Shown here piece after piece: positions 45,789-54,043 of a stretch of DNA of 64,000 bases; positions within the stretch are counted from its first letter, which is position 1, and each line of letters begins with the position of its first letter. This DNA is from an uncultured Clostridia bacterium (GTDB lineage: Bacteria > Bacillota > Clostridia > Christensenellales > CAG-314). The notes under the pieces were generated by a model, which saw nothing but the letters and a program-made list of their open reading frames with translations, was not told the origin of the DNA and made no database searches. A program made the translations under genes and the position numbers. The DNA is taken from positions 1-64,000 of the forward strand of contig CAMRUG010000005.1 of the NCBI GenBank assembly GCA_947053925.1, given 5' to 3'.

Positions 45789-45867
45789 AACTAAATATTT
45801 AGAGAAATAAAAATTGACATCGCTTAAGAGGGGCTCGTCAATTTTTGTTGCGTAAGGACGACAATTA

Positions 45868-45905
45868 AAAGAGCGGAGAATTTTAAAACTCTCCGCTCTT
45901 TTTTT
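45868..45905 (+). terminator. Strong bidirectional terminator
   Basis: AAGAGCGGAGA (45869-45879) pairs with TCTCCGCTCTT (45890-45900), with T runs on both sides. It can serve the deaminase gene and the convergent gene at 45951. Confidence 0.9.
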
Positions 45906-45913
45906 ACTACGGG

Positions 45914-45939
45914 AACTGCCGTTAACCGGCAGTTTTTTG
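45914..45939 (+). terminator. Second terminator
   Basis: AACTGCCG (45914-45921) and CGGCAGTT (45927-45934) followed by a T run. A back-up to the terminator immediately before it. Confidence 0.8.
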
Positions 45940-45950
45940 TTTAGTGTAAT

Positions 45951-46412
45951 TTAATTTTTTAACAATGTTTTGATATAATCGTCGGGAGGACTTTCGACGT
46001 AAGTTACATAAGGTAATTCGCTTTGGTCATCGCCGTATAACTTAACCGTAAGTTTGCGGGTTTGATTGTTGTAGCATACGCAGTTGAGCGCAACGGCGGG
46101 AGCGTAACCTTCTTTTTCTACCACTACCGTAACGGTACCCCATTCGGAAATGTTGACGTCATAGCAGTTAGTAAGCGCGCCGATTTCTATTGCAGGAGAC
46201 AGACCTTTGTTATCGGTATAAAAACTGCTGCCTAAAACCGTAACCTTGGCATTGTGCACGGGGTTATTGTCTAAATCTACAACGGTTACTCTTATATGGG
46301 TATCGCTTACCGATGCGGACACGTTTACGGAGTGGTCTATCGCCGTAAGTACAACGATTACCAAAGCAAGTAAAGAGAGCGCCGCCGCCACGTTTTTTAA
46401 TGTCGCTTTCAT
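45951..46412 (-). CDS. Membrane-anchored Ig-like/carboxypeptidase-regulatory-type protein
   Basis: 153 residues. One N-terminal membrane helix (AALSLLALVIVVLTAI, about 9-25) without a lipobox, then an extracellular domain with the sequence IRVTVVDLDNNPVHNAKVTVLG, typical of carboxypeptidase-regulatory-like beta sandwiches, and VVVEKEGYAPAVALNC. Function unknown; probably a surface adhesion or scaffold module. A TATAAT at 46419-46424 on the minus strand lies six bases before the ATG and there is no ribosome binding site, suggesting a leaderless message. Confidence 0.65.
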   Translation of the reverse strand: MKATLKNVAAALSLLALVIVVLTAIDHSVNVSASVSDTHIRVTVVDLDNNPVHNAKVTVLGSSFYTDNKGLSPAIEIGALTNCYDVNISEWGTVTVVVEKEGYAPAVALNCVCYNNQTRKLTVKLYGDDQSELPYVTYVESPPDDYIKTLLKN

Positions 46413-46701
46413 ACGACTATTATACTGTACATTCCTGTTTAATATGCCTTGAAATAACTGTATAAAGTAAAAAACGCAGTATACCTGCGCTAATAATTTT
46501 AAACGGAATTTTACCGTAATTATTGTTTACGCAAAACTGCAAAACAACATTTTTCAAAGTTAGCATAACGGTAATTTCGTATTTTTGAGATAAAAAAAAT
46601 GTTGCCTAGTAAAGGGCGTTTACAACGCCGATAAACTGCGCAAACCTGACATTTGCAACAGAACAGCGTGTAATTCTATAGAGTATAAAAATACCTTTAT
46701 T

Positions 46702-47607
46702 CTATTCATTTTCCACGCATACGAGAATATAACTGCCGTTTCCTGTAATTGCCGCGTGTTCGCCCGAAGACACAAACGCCGTTTCTCCTTTTTTAAGAAC
46801 AAGACCGTTCAATTCCATTTCGCCCTCGATTACCGTTACCGAAACAAAACTGTCGTCGCGCCCTACCGTTCCGTCTCCGTTATAACGGTAGGCAGAAAAG
46901 TATTTGCATTTGCAAAGCAGACCGTCTTTAACTGTATTTGAGATTTCGTATTTATTTAAAGCGGCAACTTTTAAAGCCTTTTCTATATGCAAGGGACGTT
47001 TATTGCCGTCTGCGTCTACCCTGTCAAAATCGTAAAGACGGTATGTTAGCGTGCTGTTTTGCTGAATTTCGGCAAGGGTAACTCCTGCGCCTATTGCGTG
47101 GATTGTGCCGGCCTCAATAAAATACGTTTCTCCCCTATGAACGGGTATTTTGTTAAGCAGAGAACAAACCGTACCGTCTTTAAGCGCGGAAAAAAGTTCC
47201 TGTTCGGTAACGTTTTTGTTAAGTCCTAAGTAAATGAATGCGTCCGCTTCGGCATTTAAAATATACCAGACTTCCGTTTTGCCGTACTGACCTTCGTTTT
47301 TAAGCGCATAGTCGTCGGACGGGTGTACCTGTACGGATAAATTCTGCGCGGAATCTATCAATTTGACCATTACTGGGAAATTGGCAAAAGCATTGACATT
47401 TGCGCCCAAATCGCACTTTGTAACTACGTCCGCTAACAGCCTGCCGCAATGCTCGCCGCTGTCGATAACGGAGGGGCCAACGGGATTGAAAGACAATTCC
47501 CACGATTCGGCAACGGTATCTTGATTACTTACCTTGCCGTATTGGGTTTTTAATTTTTTACCGCCCCACAAATAACTTTTTAAAGCGGGTTTAAGTTTAA
47601 TTATCAT
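46702..47607 (-). CDS. manA: Mannose-6-phosphate isomerase, class I
   Basis: Links mannose-6-phosphate and fructose-6-phosphate. 301 residues from MIIKLKPALKSYLWGG; the upstream in-frame ATG coincides with the -35 box and is rejected. Zinc and substrate residues lie in SVQVHPSDDYA (Gln and His), YGKTEVWYIL (Glu) and the second cupin motif FIEAGTIHAIG (His). The C-terminal cupin half is intact. Same minor pathway as pgi. No ribosome binding site: the promoter sits so close to the start that the mRNA should be leaderless. Confidence 0.92.
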   Translation of the reverse strand: MIIKLKPALKSYLWGGKKLKTQYGKVSNQDTVAESWELSFNPVGPSVIDSGEHCGRLLADVVTKCDLGANVNAFANFPVMVKLIDSAQNLSVQVHPSDDYALKNEGQYGKTEVWYILNAEADAFIYLGLNKNVTEQELFSALKDGTVCSLLNKIPVHRGETYFIEAGTIHAIGAGVTLAEIQQNSTLTYRLYDFDRVDADGNKRPLHIEKALKVAALNKYEISNTVKDGLLCKCKYFSAYRYNGDGTVGRDDSFVSVTVIEGEMELNGLVLKKGETAFVSSGEHAAITGNGSYILVCVENE

Positions 47608-47915
47608 AACGAATATAATAAACCAATAAACGTTTAATGTCAAATAGACGGTATAATTATAAACCGTTTTTTCTCCATTCGTATTTTTGCTACCTACACA
47701 GTACTATAGGATAACGGTTCCGTATAAGAAAACTCGCACCAATCTAAATAAACACAAAACAATTTTTTCCGACATAATTTCTGCGGTATAGTAAATAGAT
47801 ACTTATTAACTACTTGCAGACATATATTTTAAAGTAATATAACGGCATAGAACACCGCAAAGATTTTGCCGCACTTTTCGATTGATAAAATTTGACACTG
47901 CCGAAAAGATTATAG
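47608..47915. other. Intergenic region with the manA promoter
   Basis: Apart from the manA promoter at 47615-47643, only a weak hairpin (ACGGT 47648-47652 with ACCGT 47663-47667, then six T) is visible. No gene found. Confidence 0.4.
47615..47643 (-). promoter_or_regulatory. manA promoter placed for a leaderless mRNA
   Basis: On the minus strand, TTGACA (47638-47643), 17 bases, TATTAT (47615-47620). The -10 box ends seven bases before the ATG, so transcription should begin at or next to the A of AUG. Confidence 0.7.
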
Positions 47916-48344
47916 TCAGGTTATGTCTACTCTCTTCCATTTTGCAAAGTCGGGTGCAACGGCACCGTTTACAAACCGCTCGAATATACCCCTTACCTCG
48001 TCAAAGTCTTGCGTATCGTAAAAATACAAACAACTATCTCCGTTTTGAGTGAAAGCGGTTGCACATAACGAAAACTTTTGATAGCGGACTTCTTTTTTTA
48101 ACAGTTTAAACTTGATACTGTGAAAAACCGTAAGTTCGGCAACGCCCGAAACAAACGGAAATACGTTTACGGCAATGTCAACGCGTTCCTTAATTTTGTC
48201 GGTATATGCAGTTTTGAGAAGGGAAAAGCGACTGTCAAGTTCTACAAAGGATACCAGACGTTCACTATACCGAGCAACCTCCTTTTCATCGTTTACATCA
48301 AGCCCCAACGCTTTAAATCTTACATAATACCTTCTTTCTTCCAT
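47916..48344 (-). CDS. Hypothetical protein, 142 aa
   Basis: A soluble alpha/beta protein of about 142 residues from MEERRYYVRFKALGLD. No signal peptide or membrane helix, and no known motif; FYDTQDFDEVRGIFERFV near the end suggests a small mixed fold. The in-frame GTG nine bases upstream is a less likely start. It lies 64 bases after the GNAT/ASCH gene on the same strand and could be the last member of that cluster, but the gap is large. Confidence 0.6.
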   Translation of the reverse strand: MEERRYYVRFKALGLDVNDEKEVARYSERLVSFVELDSRFSLLKTAYTDKIKERVDIAVNVFPFVSGVAELTVFHSIKFKLLKKEVRYQKFSLCATAFTQNGDSCLYFYDTQDFDEVRGIFERFVNGAVAPDFAKWKRVDIT

Positions 48345-48408
48345 ACAAACCACAAAAACTCAAATAATTTTAGATTTTTCGATTCTTTTACCTTGCAACG
48401 TAAAAAGT

Positions 48409-49293
48409 TCACATTGCGCAAAGCAATTCAAATTCTATGCCGACAACGCCAAATTCTGCTTGGCGTTCATACGAATAATACTGTAACATATCTTTAGAGT
48501 CGGGAACATCCGTTTGCAAATAGCCGCATTTGGTCATATCGAGATTATTATACAGTTGGTAAAAATCGGCAAACTTATACATATTTTTGACTTGCACTAC
48601 GCACTTAGTTAAATCGGCGTTAGTATCAAGGTTGTTTAGTATAATGTAGTCATTCTCCCGAATCTTACGGCGTTTTTCGTCATACAAGCGGAGTTCAATT
48701 GTTTTGTGTTCGCTTACGATTTTATCAAACCACTGTTTGTCAACATTCATTTGATGGCTGTTTATGTGCAGAGTATATTCCTTGCTTTCAAAAGTCCGCT
48801 GTCCGTCGAATGCGGTATACGAACCGTCTTTTCGGTAGACAAAACCGCACTTTTGTATAACCCTTTCCGAACGGAGGTTTTGCTTAGCGTGTTCGCATTT
48901 AAAGTCAGTTACTCCTTGAGCCGCACGGTACGCAAGCAACGCTTTACTTGCTTGAGTACAATAACCTTTGCCCCAGTAGGCTCTTGCAAGGTTGTAGCCC
49001 AATTCGTGTATTCCGCTTTTGTTTACCGCAACGTTGCCGCTACCTATAAGCAGACCGTTTTCGCGCAGAAAAAATCCGAAACAGTTATGACCGCTTTCGG
49101 CTATCCACTTTGCAACGTCTTCGACATTTCGGTATGTAGTGTAATTCATAAACCGCGTAACTTCTTTATCCCCGCACCACTTAAACGCCTGTTCGGCATC
49201 CGAAACGTCAAGCGGTATCAAGAACAGTCGCGCCGTTTGAATATATTTGCCGTCTGTTTTCGCCTGCGCTATGCGCTTTGACAAATTTGTCAT
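48409..49293 (-). CDS. GNAT acetyltransferase fused to an ASCH domain
   Basis: 294 residues in two parts. Residues 1 to about 175 are a RimJ/RimL-type GNAT domain (LNLARAYWGKGY-like segment seen as NLARAYWGKGYCTQAS, and SERVIQKCGFVYRKDG). Residues about 180-294 are an ASCH domain, with MNVDKQWFDKIVSEHKTIE, RLYDEKRRKIRENDY and the closing FGVVGIEFE. ASCH domains are thought to bind RNA or modified nucleosides. The start overlaps the stop of the Nudix gene by four bases (ATGA), and AAAGGGG precedes it. The fusion suggests acetylation of, or guided by, a nucleoside or RNA; the substrate is unknown. Confidence 0.8.
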   Translation of the reverse strand: MTNLSKRIAQAKTDGKYIQTARLFLIPLDVSDAEQAFKWCGDKEVTRFMNYTTYRNVEDVAKWIAESGHNCFGFFLRENGLLIGSGNVAVNKSGIHELGYNLARAYWGKGYCTQASKALLAYRAAQGVTDFKCEHAKQNLRSERVIQKCGFVYRKDGSYTAFDGQRTFESKEYTLHINSHQMNVDKQWFDKIVSEHKTIELRLYDEKRRKIRENDYIILNNLDTNADLTKCVVQVKNMYKFADFYQLYNNLDMTKCGYLQTDVPDSKDMLQYYSYERQAEFGVVGIEFELLCAM

Positions 49294-49832
49294 TTTACGT
49301 CCCCTTTTAAAGGTTTTTCTTTGTCGGTAAGCCCTCTGTGATGTTGACAGTAAAACAAATAGTTTATGTATGACGTATCGTAAGGCACAAATTCGCCGTT
49401 ATTTATTTTGTCTATAATTTGCGCGCAAGTTAGCCACTCAACTTCGGAGACCTCTTCCTGCTGTAATTTGACGTCATTTATATCCACGTCCATCGTTACG
49501 CAATAAACGTCGTCAAAACCGTAATTGAAATGCACCGTTAGCGACGGAACGATATTATCGGGTAATGTTATGCTCAGTTCTTCCGCCGTTTCGCGTATTG
49601 CCCCATCTTGAGAAGTTTCGCCGGCATCGACACAGCCGCCGCAGGAAATATCCCACAGATTAGGATAGACTATTTTGCTCGGCACACGCTTTTGACATAA
49701 CATTTTGCCGTCGGATGAAAATATGCAAATATGAACAACCAAGCGGTATGTGCCCTTCGGCTGAAAGCCGCCGCGCTCCATAGTTATACCTAACAAACGA
49801 CGGTTAACGTCGTATAAATCGAATAATTCCAT
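49290..49832 (-). CDS. Nudix hydrolase (IPP-isomerase-like subgroup)
   Basis: 180 residues from MELFDLYDVNRR; this ATG is eight bases from AAGGA, whereas the ATG three codons upstream overlaps that site. Nudix box GGCVDAGETSQDGAIRETAEEL, intact in all metal-binding residues (broken here for length: GGCVDAGE, then RETAEEL). The N-terminal arrangement TYRLVVHICIFSSDGKMLCQKR resembles isopentenyl-diphosphate isomerase-like Nudix proteins. Substrate unknown. Middle gene of a coupled cluster: five bases after the first Nudix gene and four-base overlap with the GNAT/ASCH gene. Confidence 0.85.
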   Translation of the reverse strand: MELFDLYDVNRRLLGITMERGGFQPKGTYRLVVHICIFSSDGKMLCQKRVPSKIVYPNLWDISCGGCVDAGETSQDGAIRETAEELSITLPDNIVPSLTVHFNYGFDDVYCVTMDVDINDVKLQQEEVSEVEWLTCAQIIDKINNGEFVPYDTSYINYLFYCQHHRGLTDKEKPLKGDVK

Positions 49833-49837
49833 TGTCT

Positions 49838-50302
49838 TCATCCTTTTTTATATTCGGTAACGAATACTGTCTTCTCGGGCAAATTGTTGACGGATTGTTT
49901 AAGAAACGTCGGAAAAAAGTCCGTATTTGTCAATTCGTCGGTGCTTACCCAAGTAAAACTTGACTTGCCGTTTAAATTACGGAACGTCTGCTTTTGGCAT
50001 ATACTTTGCGGAACTTCTGCCAAAAAGAAAAAACATAATTCGTGATAATCGAAACCGTCCATATCAAAAAAATTTTGATGCACATACAAAGGACGTATAA
50101 TACGCGGTTTTTCGCCCAACTCTTCCGTAAGTTCGCGTTCGATAGCGTGTTCTACCGTTTCGCCGAACATAACCCTACCGCCAAGACACACCGAAAAGTT
50201 TGCGTTATCTCCTTTTTCCACAAGAATTTTACCGTCATATAATATTACAGCGGCAACTCGGACGTTAAGTTTGCCTATTTCCGTCGTTAAAGTTAAATCC
50301 AT
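49838..50302 (-). CDS. Nudix hydrolase
   Basis: 154 residues from MDLTLTTEIGKLNVRV, set by AGGAG; the 69-base upstream extension spans the promoter and is rejected. The Nudix box is LGGRVMFGETVEHAIEREL and continues TEELGE, with all catalytic glutamates. The last third (FTWVSTDELTNTDFFPTFL) is typical of MutT-like enzymes. It hydrolyses a nucleoside-diphosphate derivative. First gene of the Nudix-Nudix-GNAT/ASCH cluster. Confidence 0.87.
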   Translation of the reverse strand: MDLTLTTEIGKLNVRVAAVILYDGKILVEKGDNANFSVCLGGRVMFGETVEHAIERELTEELGEKPRIIRPLYVHQNFFDMDGFDYHELCFFFLAEVPQSICQKQTFRNLNGKSSFTWVSTDELTNTDFFPTFLKQSVNNLPEKTVFVTEYKKG

Positions 50303-50320
50303 TTTGCTTCTCCTAAAAAA

Positions 50321-50349
50321 AGGATACCACAAATAAAACGGCGTGTCAA
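50321..50349 (-). promoter_or_regulatory. Nudix cluster promoter
   Basis: On the minus strand, TTGACA (50344-50349), 17 bases, then TATCCT (50321-50326) with an extended TGG. Leader about 12-15 bases. Confidence 0.7.
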
Positions 50350-50399
50350 ATAAAAGCAAAAAATACGGCAATTATTGACTGTAACAAACTAAACTTTCG

Positions 50400-50428
50400 T
50401 TGACAATAAGAATAAACAATGGTATACT
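50400..50428 (+). promoter_or_regulatory. SCIFF promoter
   Basis: TTGACA (50400-50405), 17 bases, TATACT (50423-50428) with an extended -10 (TGG). Start point near 50435. Confidence 0.8.
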
Positions 50429-50469
50429 TACGGTAATATTATTTTTAAGTCTAGTAGGAGGAAACTCAA

Positions 50470-50619
50470 ATGAAAAGAATAAAGACTCTTGAAACACGCA
50501 ATCTTTGCGAAAGCGCTAAAAACGGTGGCTGCGGAGAATGCCAAACTTCTTGCCAATCTGCTTGCAAAACAAGTTGCGGCGTAGCAAACCAAAAGTGCGA
50601 AAACACTCAAAGCAAATAA
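50470..50619 (+). CDS. scfA: SCIFF ranthipeptide precursor (six cysteines in forty-five)
   Basis: A 49-residue peptide preceded by AGGAGG. The leader MKRIKTLETRN is followed by the SCIFF core, whose cysteines lie at 21, 24, 28, 32, 36 and 43 (CGECQTSCQSACKTSC then NQKC). An additional Cys13 (NLCES) lies in the leader, making seven in total. Family knowledge: the radical-SAM maturase links core cysteines to nearby residues through gamma-thioether bonds; the product is linked to cell-cell signalling in some clostridia. A terminator follows at once, so the peptide is probably made in excess from its own short transcript. The maturase gene begins 526 bases further on. Confidence 0.93.
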   Translation: MKRIKTLETRNLCESAKNGGCGECQTSCQSACKTSCGVANQKCENTQSK

Positions 50620-50641
50620 TTAAACCGTTTACCGCTTAATG

Positions 50642-50665
50642 CCGCCACAAGTTGGCGGTGTTTTA
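50642..50665 (+). terminator. Terminator after scfA
   Basis: CCGCCA (50642-50647) and TGGCGG (50653-50658), followed by TGTTTTATT. It should largely uncouple scfA from the maturase gene. Confidence 0.65.
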
Positions 50666-50888
50666 TTAGTGCGTATTATACTTTTTATTTAAAAAAAAAA
50701 CGGTTATTTGCAAATACGCGGTTGAGATAAACAGACCGCGTACTTTACGGCTTTTTGTGCTTGCACATTACAATTATTAAGTTGAGTATCAGCAACTAAA
50801 CGGAAATAAAACGGGCATACTCGGACATTACTAATTAAACCCTATCAGCGCACCGCTATTGCATTACTGATTGTAATTGAAATTAAAT
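50666..50888. other. Spacer left of the palindrome island
   Basis: No gene or RNA recognised; AT-rich apart from short GC stretches. Confidence 0.4.
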
Positions 50889-50922
50889 GTACAACGCCGC
50901 CGAACGTTTGGTCCGAAACAAA
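50889..50922. repeat. 34-bp direct repeat, copy 1
   Basis: Identical to 51099-51132, beginning GTACAACGCCGCCGAACG. The second copy runs into the ribosome binding site of scfB, so the island between appears to have split or duplicated the region upstream of that gene. Confidence 0.9.
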
Positions 50923-50939
50923 TAGTCAAAATAATGTCC

Positions 50940-51092
50940 GCGAACTGTTGGCGTGTACAACAGCTTCGCGCCATTGCGGGGGCTGCTGGGGTATGCGTCT
51001 CCCCAGCGTAGTCTGATTTGTGAAGCAAAACAGAGTTTGTTTCCGCATAGTCGGACTTCGGCGGGTATAAGTTGCTAGCACAAAGCGTTAGC
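50940..51092. repeat. GC-rich island of four hairpins upstream of scfB
   Basis: Consecutive stem-loops: 50940-50969 (GCGAACTGTTG with CAACAGCTTCGC), 50985-51007 (GCTGGGG/CCCCAGC, perfect), about 51010-51057 (AGTCTGA/TCGGACT, one wobble) and 51074-51092 (GCTAGC/GTTAGC). It is far richer in GC than its surroundings and is bracketed by 34-bp direct repeats. It resembles a REP/MITE-like composite more than a gene. Confidence 0.75.
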
Positions 51093-51098
51093 GACTGC

Positions 51099-51132
51099 GT
51101 ACAACGCCGCCGAACGTTTGGTCCGAAACAAA
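51099..51132. repeat. 34-bp direct repeat, copy 2
   Basis: See copy 1 at 50889-50922. The copies are 210 bases apart, start to start. Confidence 0.9.
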
Positions 51133-51145
51133 AAAGGAGTTTTTT

Positions 51146-52522
51146 ATGATACACCAATACAAACTAAACGGATACAATATTGTACTGGACACTTTTTCCG
51201 GCTCTATCCATTCGGTAGACGACGTTGCCTACGACGTTATCGAAATGATTGATAACAAAATTCCGCAAAACGTTATTACCGATACGTTAAGCCGAAAATA
51301 CGGCATAGACAAGCAGGAGATTATTGACTGCATAGACGATGTAAAAGAACTTGAAAAACAAGGCAAATTGTTTACGCAAGATACTTTTTCGCCTATTGCC
51401 ACAGCTTTTAAAGAAAAAAGCGGCAACGTCATAAAAGCGCTGTGTCTGCACGTTGCGCACACTTGCAACCTTAACTGTTCGTATTGCTTTGCAAGTCAAG
51501 GCAAGTATCACGGCGAAAGAGCCGTGATGAGTTTTGAAACGGGCAAACGCGCGTTGGACTTCTTGGTGGAAAATTCAGGCACGAGAAAAAATCTCGAAGT
51601 AGACTTTTTCGGCGGAGAACCGCTGATGAACTGGCAGGTTGTAAAAGACCTTGTAAATTATGCGCGCTCTATCGAAAAGCAAAAGAACAAAAATTTCCGT
51701 TTTACTCTTACGACAAACGGCGTTTTAATCGACGACGACGTAATAGACTTTTGCAACAGAGAAATGAGCAATGTTGTACTGAGTCTTGACGGGCGCAAAG
51801 AGATACACGACCGCTTGCGCGTAGATTATCTCGGAAACGGGAGTTGGGATAGAATAGTACCCAAGTTCCAAAAGTTGGTTGAAAAACGCGGCGACAAAAA
51901 TTATTATATGCGCGGTACGTTTACTCACGCCAACCCCGATTTTATGAAAGATATCGAGACTATGCTCGATTTAGGTTTTACCGAACTGAGTTTAGAACCC
52001 GTCGTTTGCAGCGAAACGGACGAAGCGCGATTGACCGAAGACGATATTAGAATTGTACTGGAACAGTACGAAGAATTGGCAAAACTGATGATAGAACGTA
52101 AAAAGCAAGGAAGACCGTTTACGTTTTACCACTATATGATAGACTTAACGGGCGGACCGTGCGTATACAAACGCGTGTCCGGCTGCGGAAGCGGCACCGA
52201 ATATATGGCGGTTACTCCGTGGGGAGATTTGTATCCCTGTCATCAATTTGTAGGCGAAGAAAAGTTTAAACTGGGAAACATTTACGACGGAGTTACGAAC
52301 AATGCTCTCCGTGAAGAATTCCGCAAATGCAACGTTTACGCAAAGGCGGAATGCAAGGACTGCTGGGCTAAGTTGTACTGCTCGGGCGCGTGCGCGGCAA
52401 ATGCTTACCACGCTTCCGGCAACATAAACGGTATTTATCCTTCCGGCTGCGAACTGTTTAAAAAACGAATCGAGTGCGCCGTTATGATTAAAGTTTTCGA
52501 CCAAACGCGCGACGGAAACTGA
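51146..52522 (+). CDS. scfB: SCIFF peptide maturase, radical SAM/SPASM
   Basis: 458 residues. The N-terminal ~90 residues match a RiPP recognition element that binds the SCIFF leader. The radical-SAM cluster motif is Cys107, Cys111, Cys114 (CNLNCSYC), followed by VDFFGGEPLMNW, the GGE motif that binds SAM. The C-terminal SPASM/twitch region holds GCGSGTEYMAV, YPCHQF and CKDCWAKLYCSGAC, which bind two auxiliary iron-sulfur clusters. It installs thioether crosslinks in SCIFF. AAAGGAG lies before the start, just after the second 34-bp repeat; no promoter of its own is obvious. Confidence 0.95.
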   Translation: MIHQYKLNGYNIVLDTFSGSIHSVDDVAYDVIEMIDNKIPQNVITDTLSRKYGIDKQEIIDCIDDVKELEKQGKLFTQDTFSPIATAFKEKSGNVIKALCLHVAHTCNLNCSYCFASQGKYHGERAVMSFETGKRALDFLVENSGTRKNLEVDFFGGEPLMNWQVVKDLVNYARSIEKQKNKNFRFTLTTNGVLIDDDVIDFCNREMSNVVLSLDGRKEIHDRLRVDYLGNGSWDRIVPKFQKLVEKRGDKNYYMRGTFTHANPDFMKDIETMLDLGFTELSLEPVVCSETDEARLTEDDIRIVLEQYEELAKLMIERKKQGRPFTFYHYMIDLTGGPCVYKRVSGCGSGTEYMAVTPWGDLYPCHQFVGEEKFKLGNIYDGVTNNALREEFRKCNVYAKAECKDCWAKLYCSGACAANAYHASGNINGIYPSGCELFKKRIECAVMIKVFDQTRDGN

Positions 52523-52599
52523 AATACCCTATTCGGGCGCAAAGATTAAGTAGGCGTCCGAACTTTACGGAATTTAATAAACGGTAAATTTGAGGGAAT

Positions 52600-53949
52600 A
52601 TGAACAGTAAAACGCCGATATGCGATTTTGTTAAAAAATACGCCGAACAAAACTATGTACGTTTACATATGCCTGCCCACAAAGGCAGGTGCTTTTTAGG
52701 CTACGAAAACCGTGATATTACAGAGATTGACGGCGCGGACAGTCTGTATGACGCCAACGGTATAATAGCCGAAAGCGAGCATAATGCAAGCGTTTTGTTC
52801 GGGTCGGCGGCAACGCTCTACTCCGCCGAGGGTTCATCGTTGAGCATACGCGCAATGCTGTACTTAACACGTCTTAAAACCGCAAATAAGGGGCGTAAGA
52901 CGGTTATTGCCGCAACCAGAAACGCGCACAAGGTTTTTGCTTTGACTGCGGCGTTGCTTGATATAGACGTATTGTGGCTTACAGACGAACGGGAAAACTC
53001 CTCTCTATGCAACTGTCTTATTACGCCGAAAGGACTGAACGAAACTCTAAAAAAACTGACAATTCCTCCCGACGCGGTATTTATTACATCACCCGACTAC
53101 TTGGGCAATATTGCGGATATAAAAGGGCTAAGCGAAGTCGCTCACAAATACGGCAGTCTTTTAATCGTAGACAACGCGCACGGAGCATATTTAAAATTTG
53201 TTGACGGCAAACTCCACCCCATCGACTGCGGCGCGGATATGTGCTGCGACTCCGCGCACAAAACACTGCCCTGCTTGACGGGCGGAGGATATTTGCACAT
53301 TAGCAAAACCGCGCCCGAATACTTGAAAACTCACGCAAAGGAAGCGTTGGGTATGTTCGGCTCTACAAGCCCTAGTTACCTTATTTTACAGTCGCTCGAT
53401 AACGTTAACGGACTGCTGTTTGACGGATACGCGGATAAGATTTTAAAAGCCGCACACGCCGTTACAAAGTTAAAACAAACGCTGAAAAATTACGGTTGGA
53501 CTTTACTGGAAAACGACGAGCCGTTAAAAATTACCGTTGACGCAAACGCCAACGGATACGACGGACGTGAACTTGCGAATATACTGATAAAATCAAAAAT
53601 AATGCCCGAGTATTACGACCGCGACTACATCGTTTTAATGTTTTCGGCAGAAAACGGAGATAAAGATATTTCGGCATTAGGAAGCGCACTGAAAGATATA
53701 CAGTTAAAAGAAAAAATCTCACGAAAGTTTATCAAATTAAACCCTGTTAGTGTAATGTCTATGCAACAGGCTTTAATGAGCCCGTCAGAAACGGTAAATA
53801 TACAAAACGCGCTCGACCGCATACTGGCTTGCCCTACCGTATCCTGTCCGCCTGCCGTACCGATACTTTACGGCGGAGAAATAATAACACGCGAATCAGT
53901 TGAACTGTTCGAGTACTACGGAATAACGGAAGTTAAAGTGGTGAAATAA
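52600..53949 (+). CDS. PLP-dependent Orn/Lys/Arg decarboxylase family protein
   Basis: 449 residues, fold-type I. Substrate/PLP marks: LHMPAHKGR near the N-terminus, GSSLSIRAM for phosphate binding, Asp191 and His194 in VDNAHGAY, and Schiff-base Lys221 in DSAHKTLP. It lacks the N-terminal wing domain of the large inducible decarboxylases and matches the shorter SpeA-like enzymes of Firmicutes, so arginine, lysine or ornithine decarboxylation for polyamine synthesis is likely. GAGGG before the start. 78 bases after scfB; operon membership is unclear. Confidence 0.87.
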   Translation: MNSKTPICDFVKKYAEQNYVRLHMPAHKGRCFLGYENRDITEIDGADSLYDANGIIAESEHNASVLFGSAATLYSAEGSSLSIRAMLYLTRLKTANKGRKTVIAATRNAHKVFALTAALLDIDVLWLTDERENSSLCNCLITPKGLNETLKKLTIPPDAVFITSPDYLGNIADIKGLSEVAHKYGSLLIVDNAHGAYLKFVDGKLHPIDCGADMCCDSAHKTLPCLTGGGYLHISKTAPEYLKTHAKEALGMFGSTSPSYLILQSLDNVNGLLFDGYADKILKAAHAVTKLKQTLKNYGWTLLENDEPLKITVDANANGYDGRELANILIKSKIMPEYYDRDYIVLMFSAENGDKDISALGSALKDIQLKEKISRKFIKLNPVSVMSMQQALMSPSETVNIQNALDRILACPTVSCPPAVPILYGGEIITRESVELFEYYGITEVKVVK

Positions 53950-54043
53950 ATTTACAAAAAATTAAAATGTAAACGACAGAGTTTTTAATTTCTGCCGTTC
54001 GGTTGTTAAACTAACAAGAACTGCCAAATGCAGTTGTTTGTAA

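Noticed and set aside
50864..51157. Minus-strand open frame of 97 codons between scfA and scfB
   Set aside because: Its repeated peptide pieces come from the 34-bp repeats and hairpins; no ribosome binding site and no codon bias like the neighbours.
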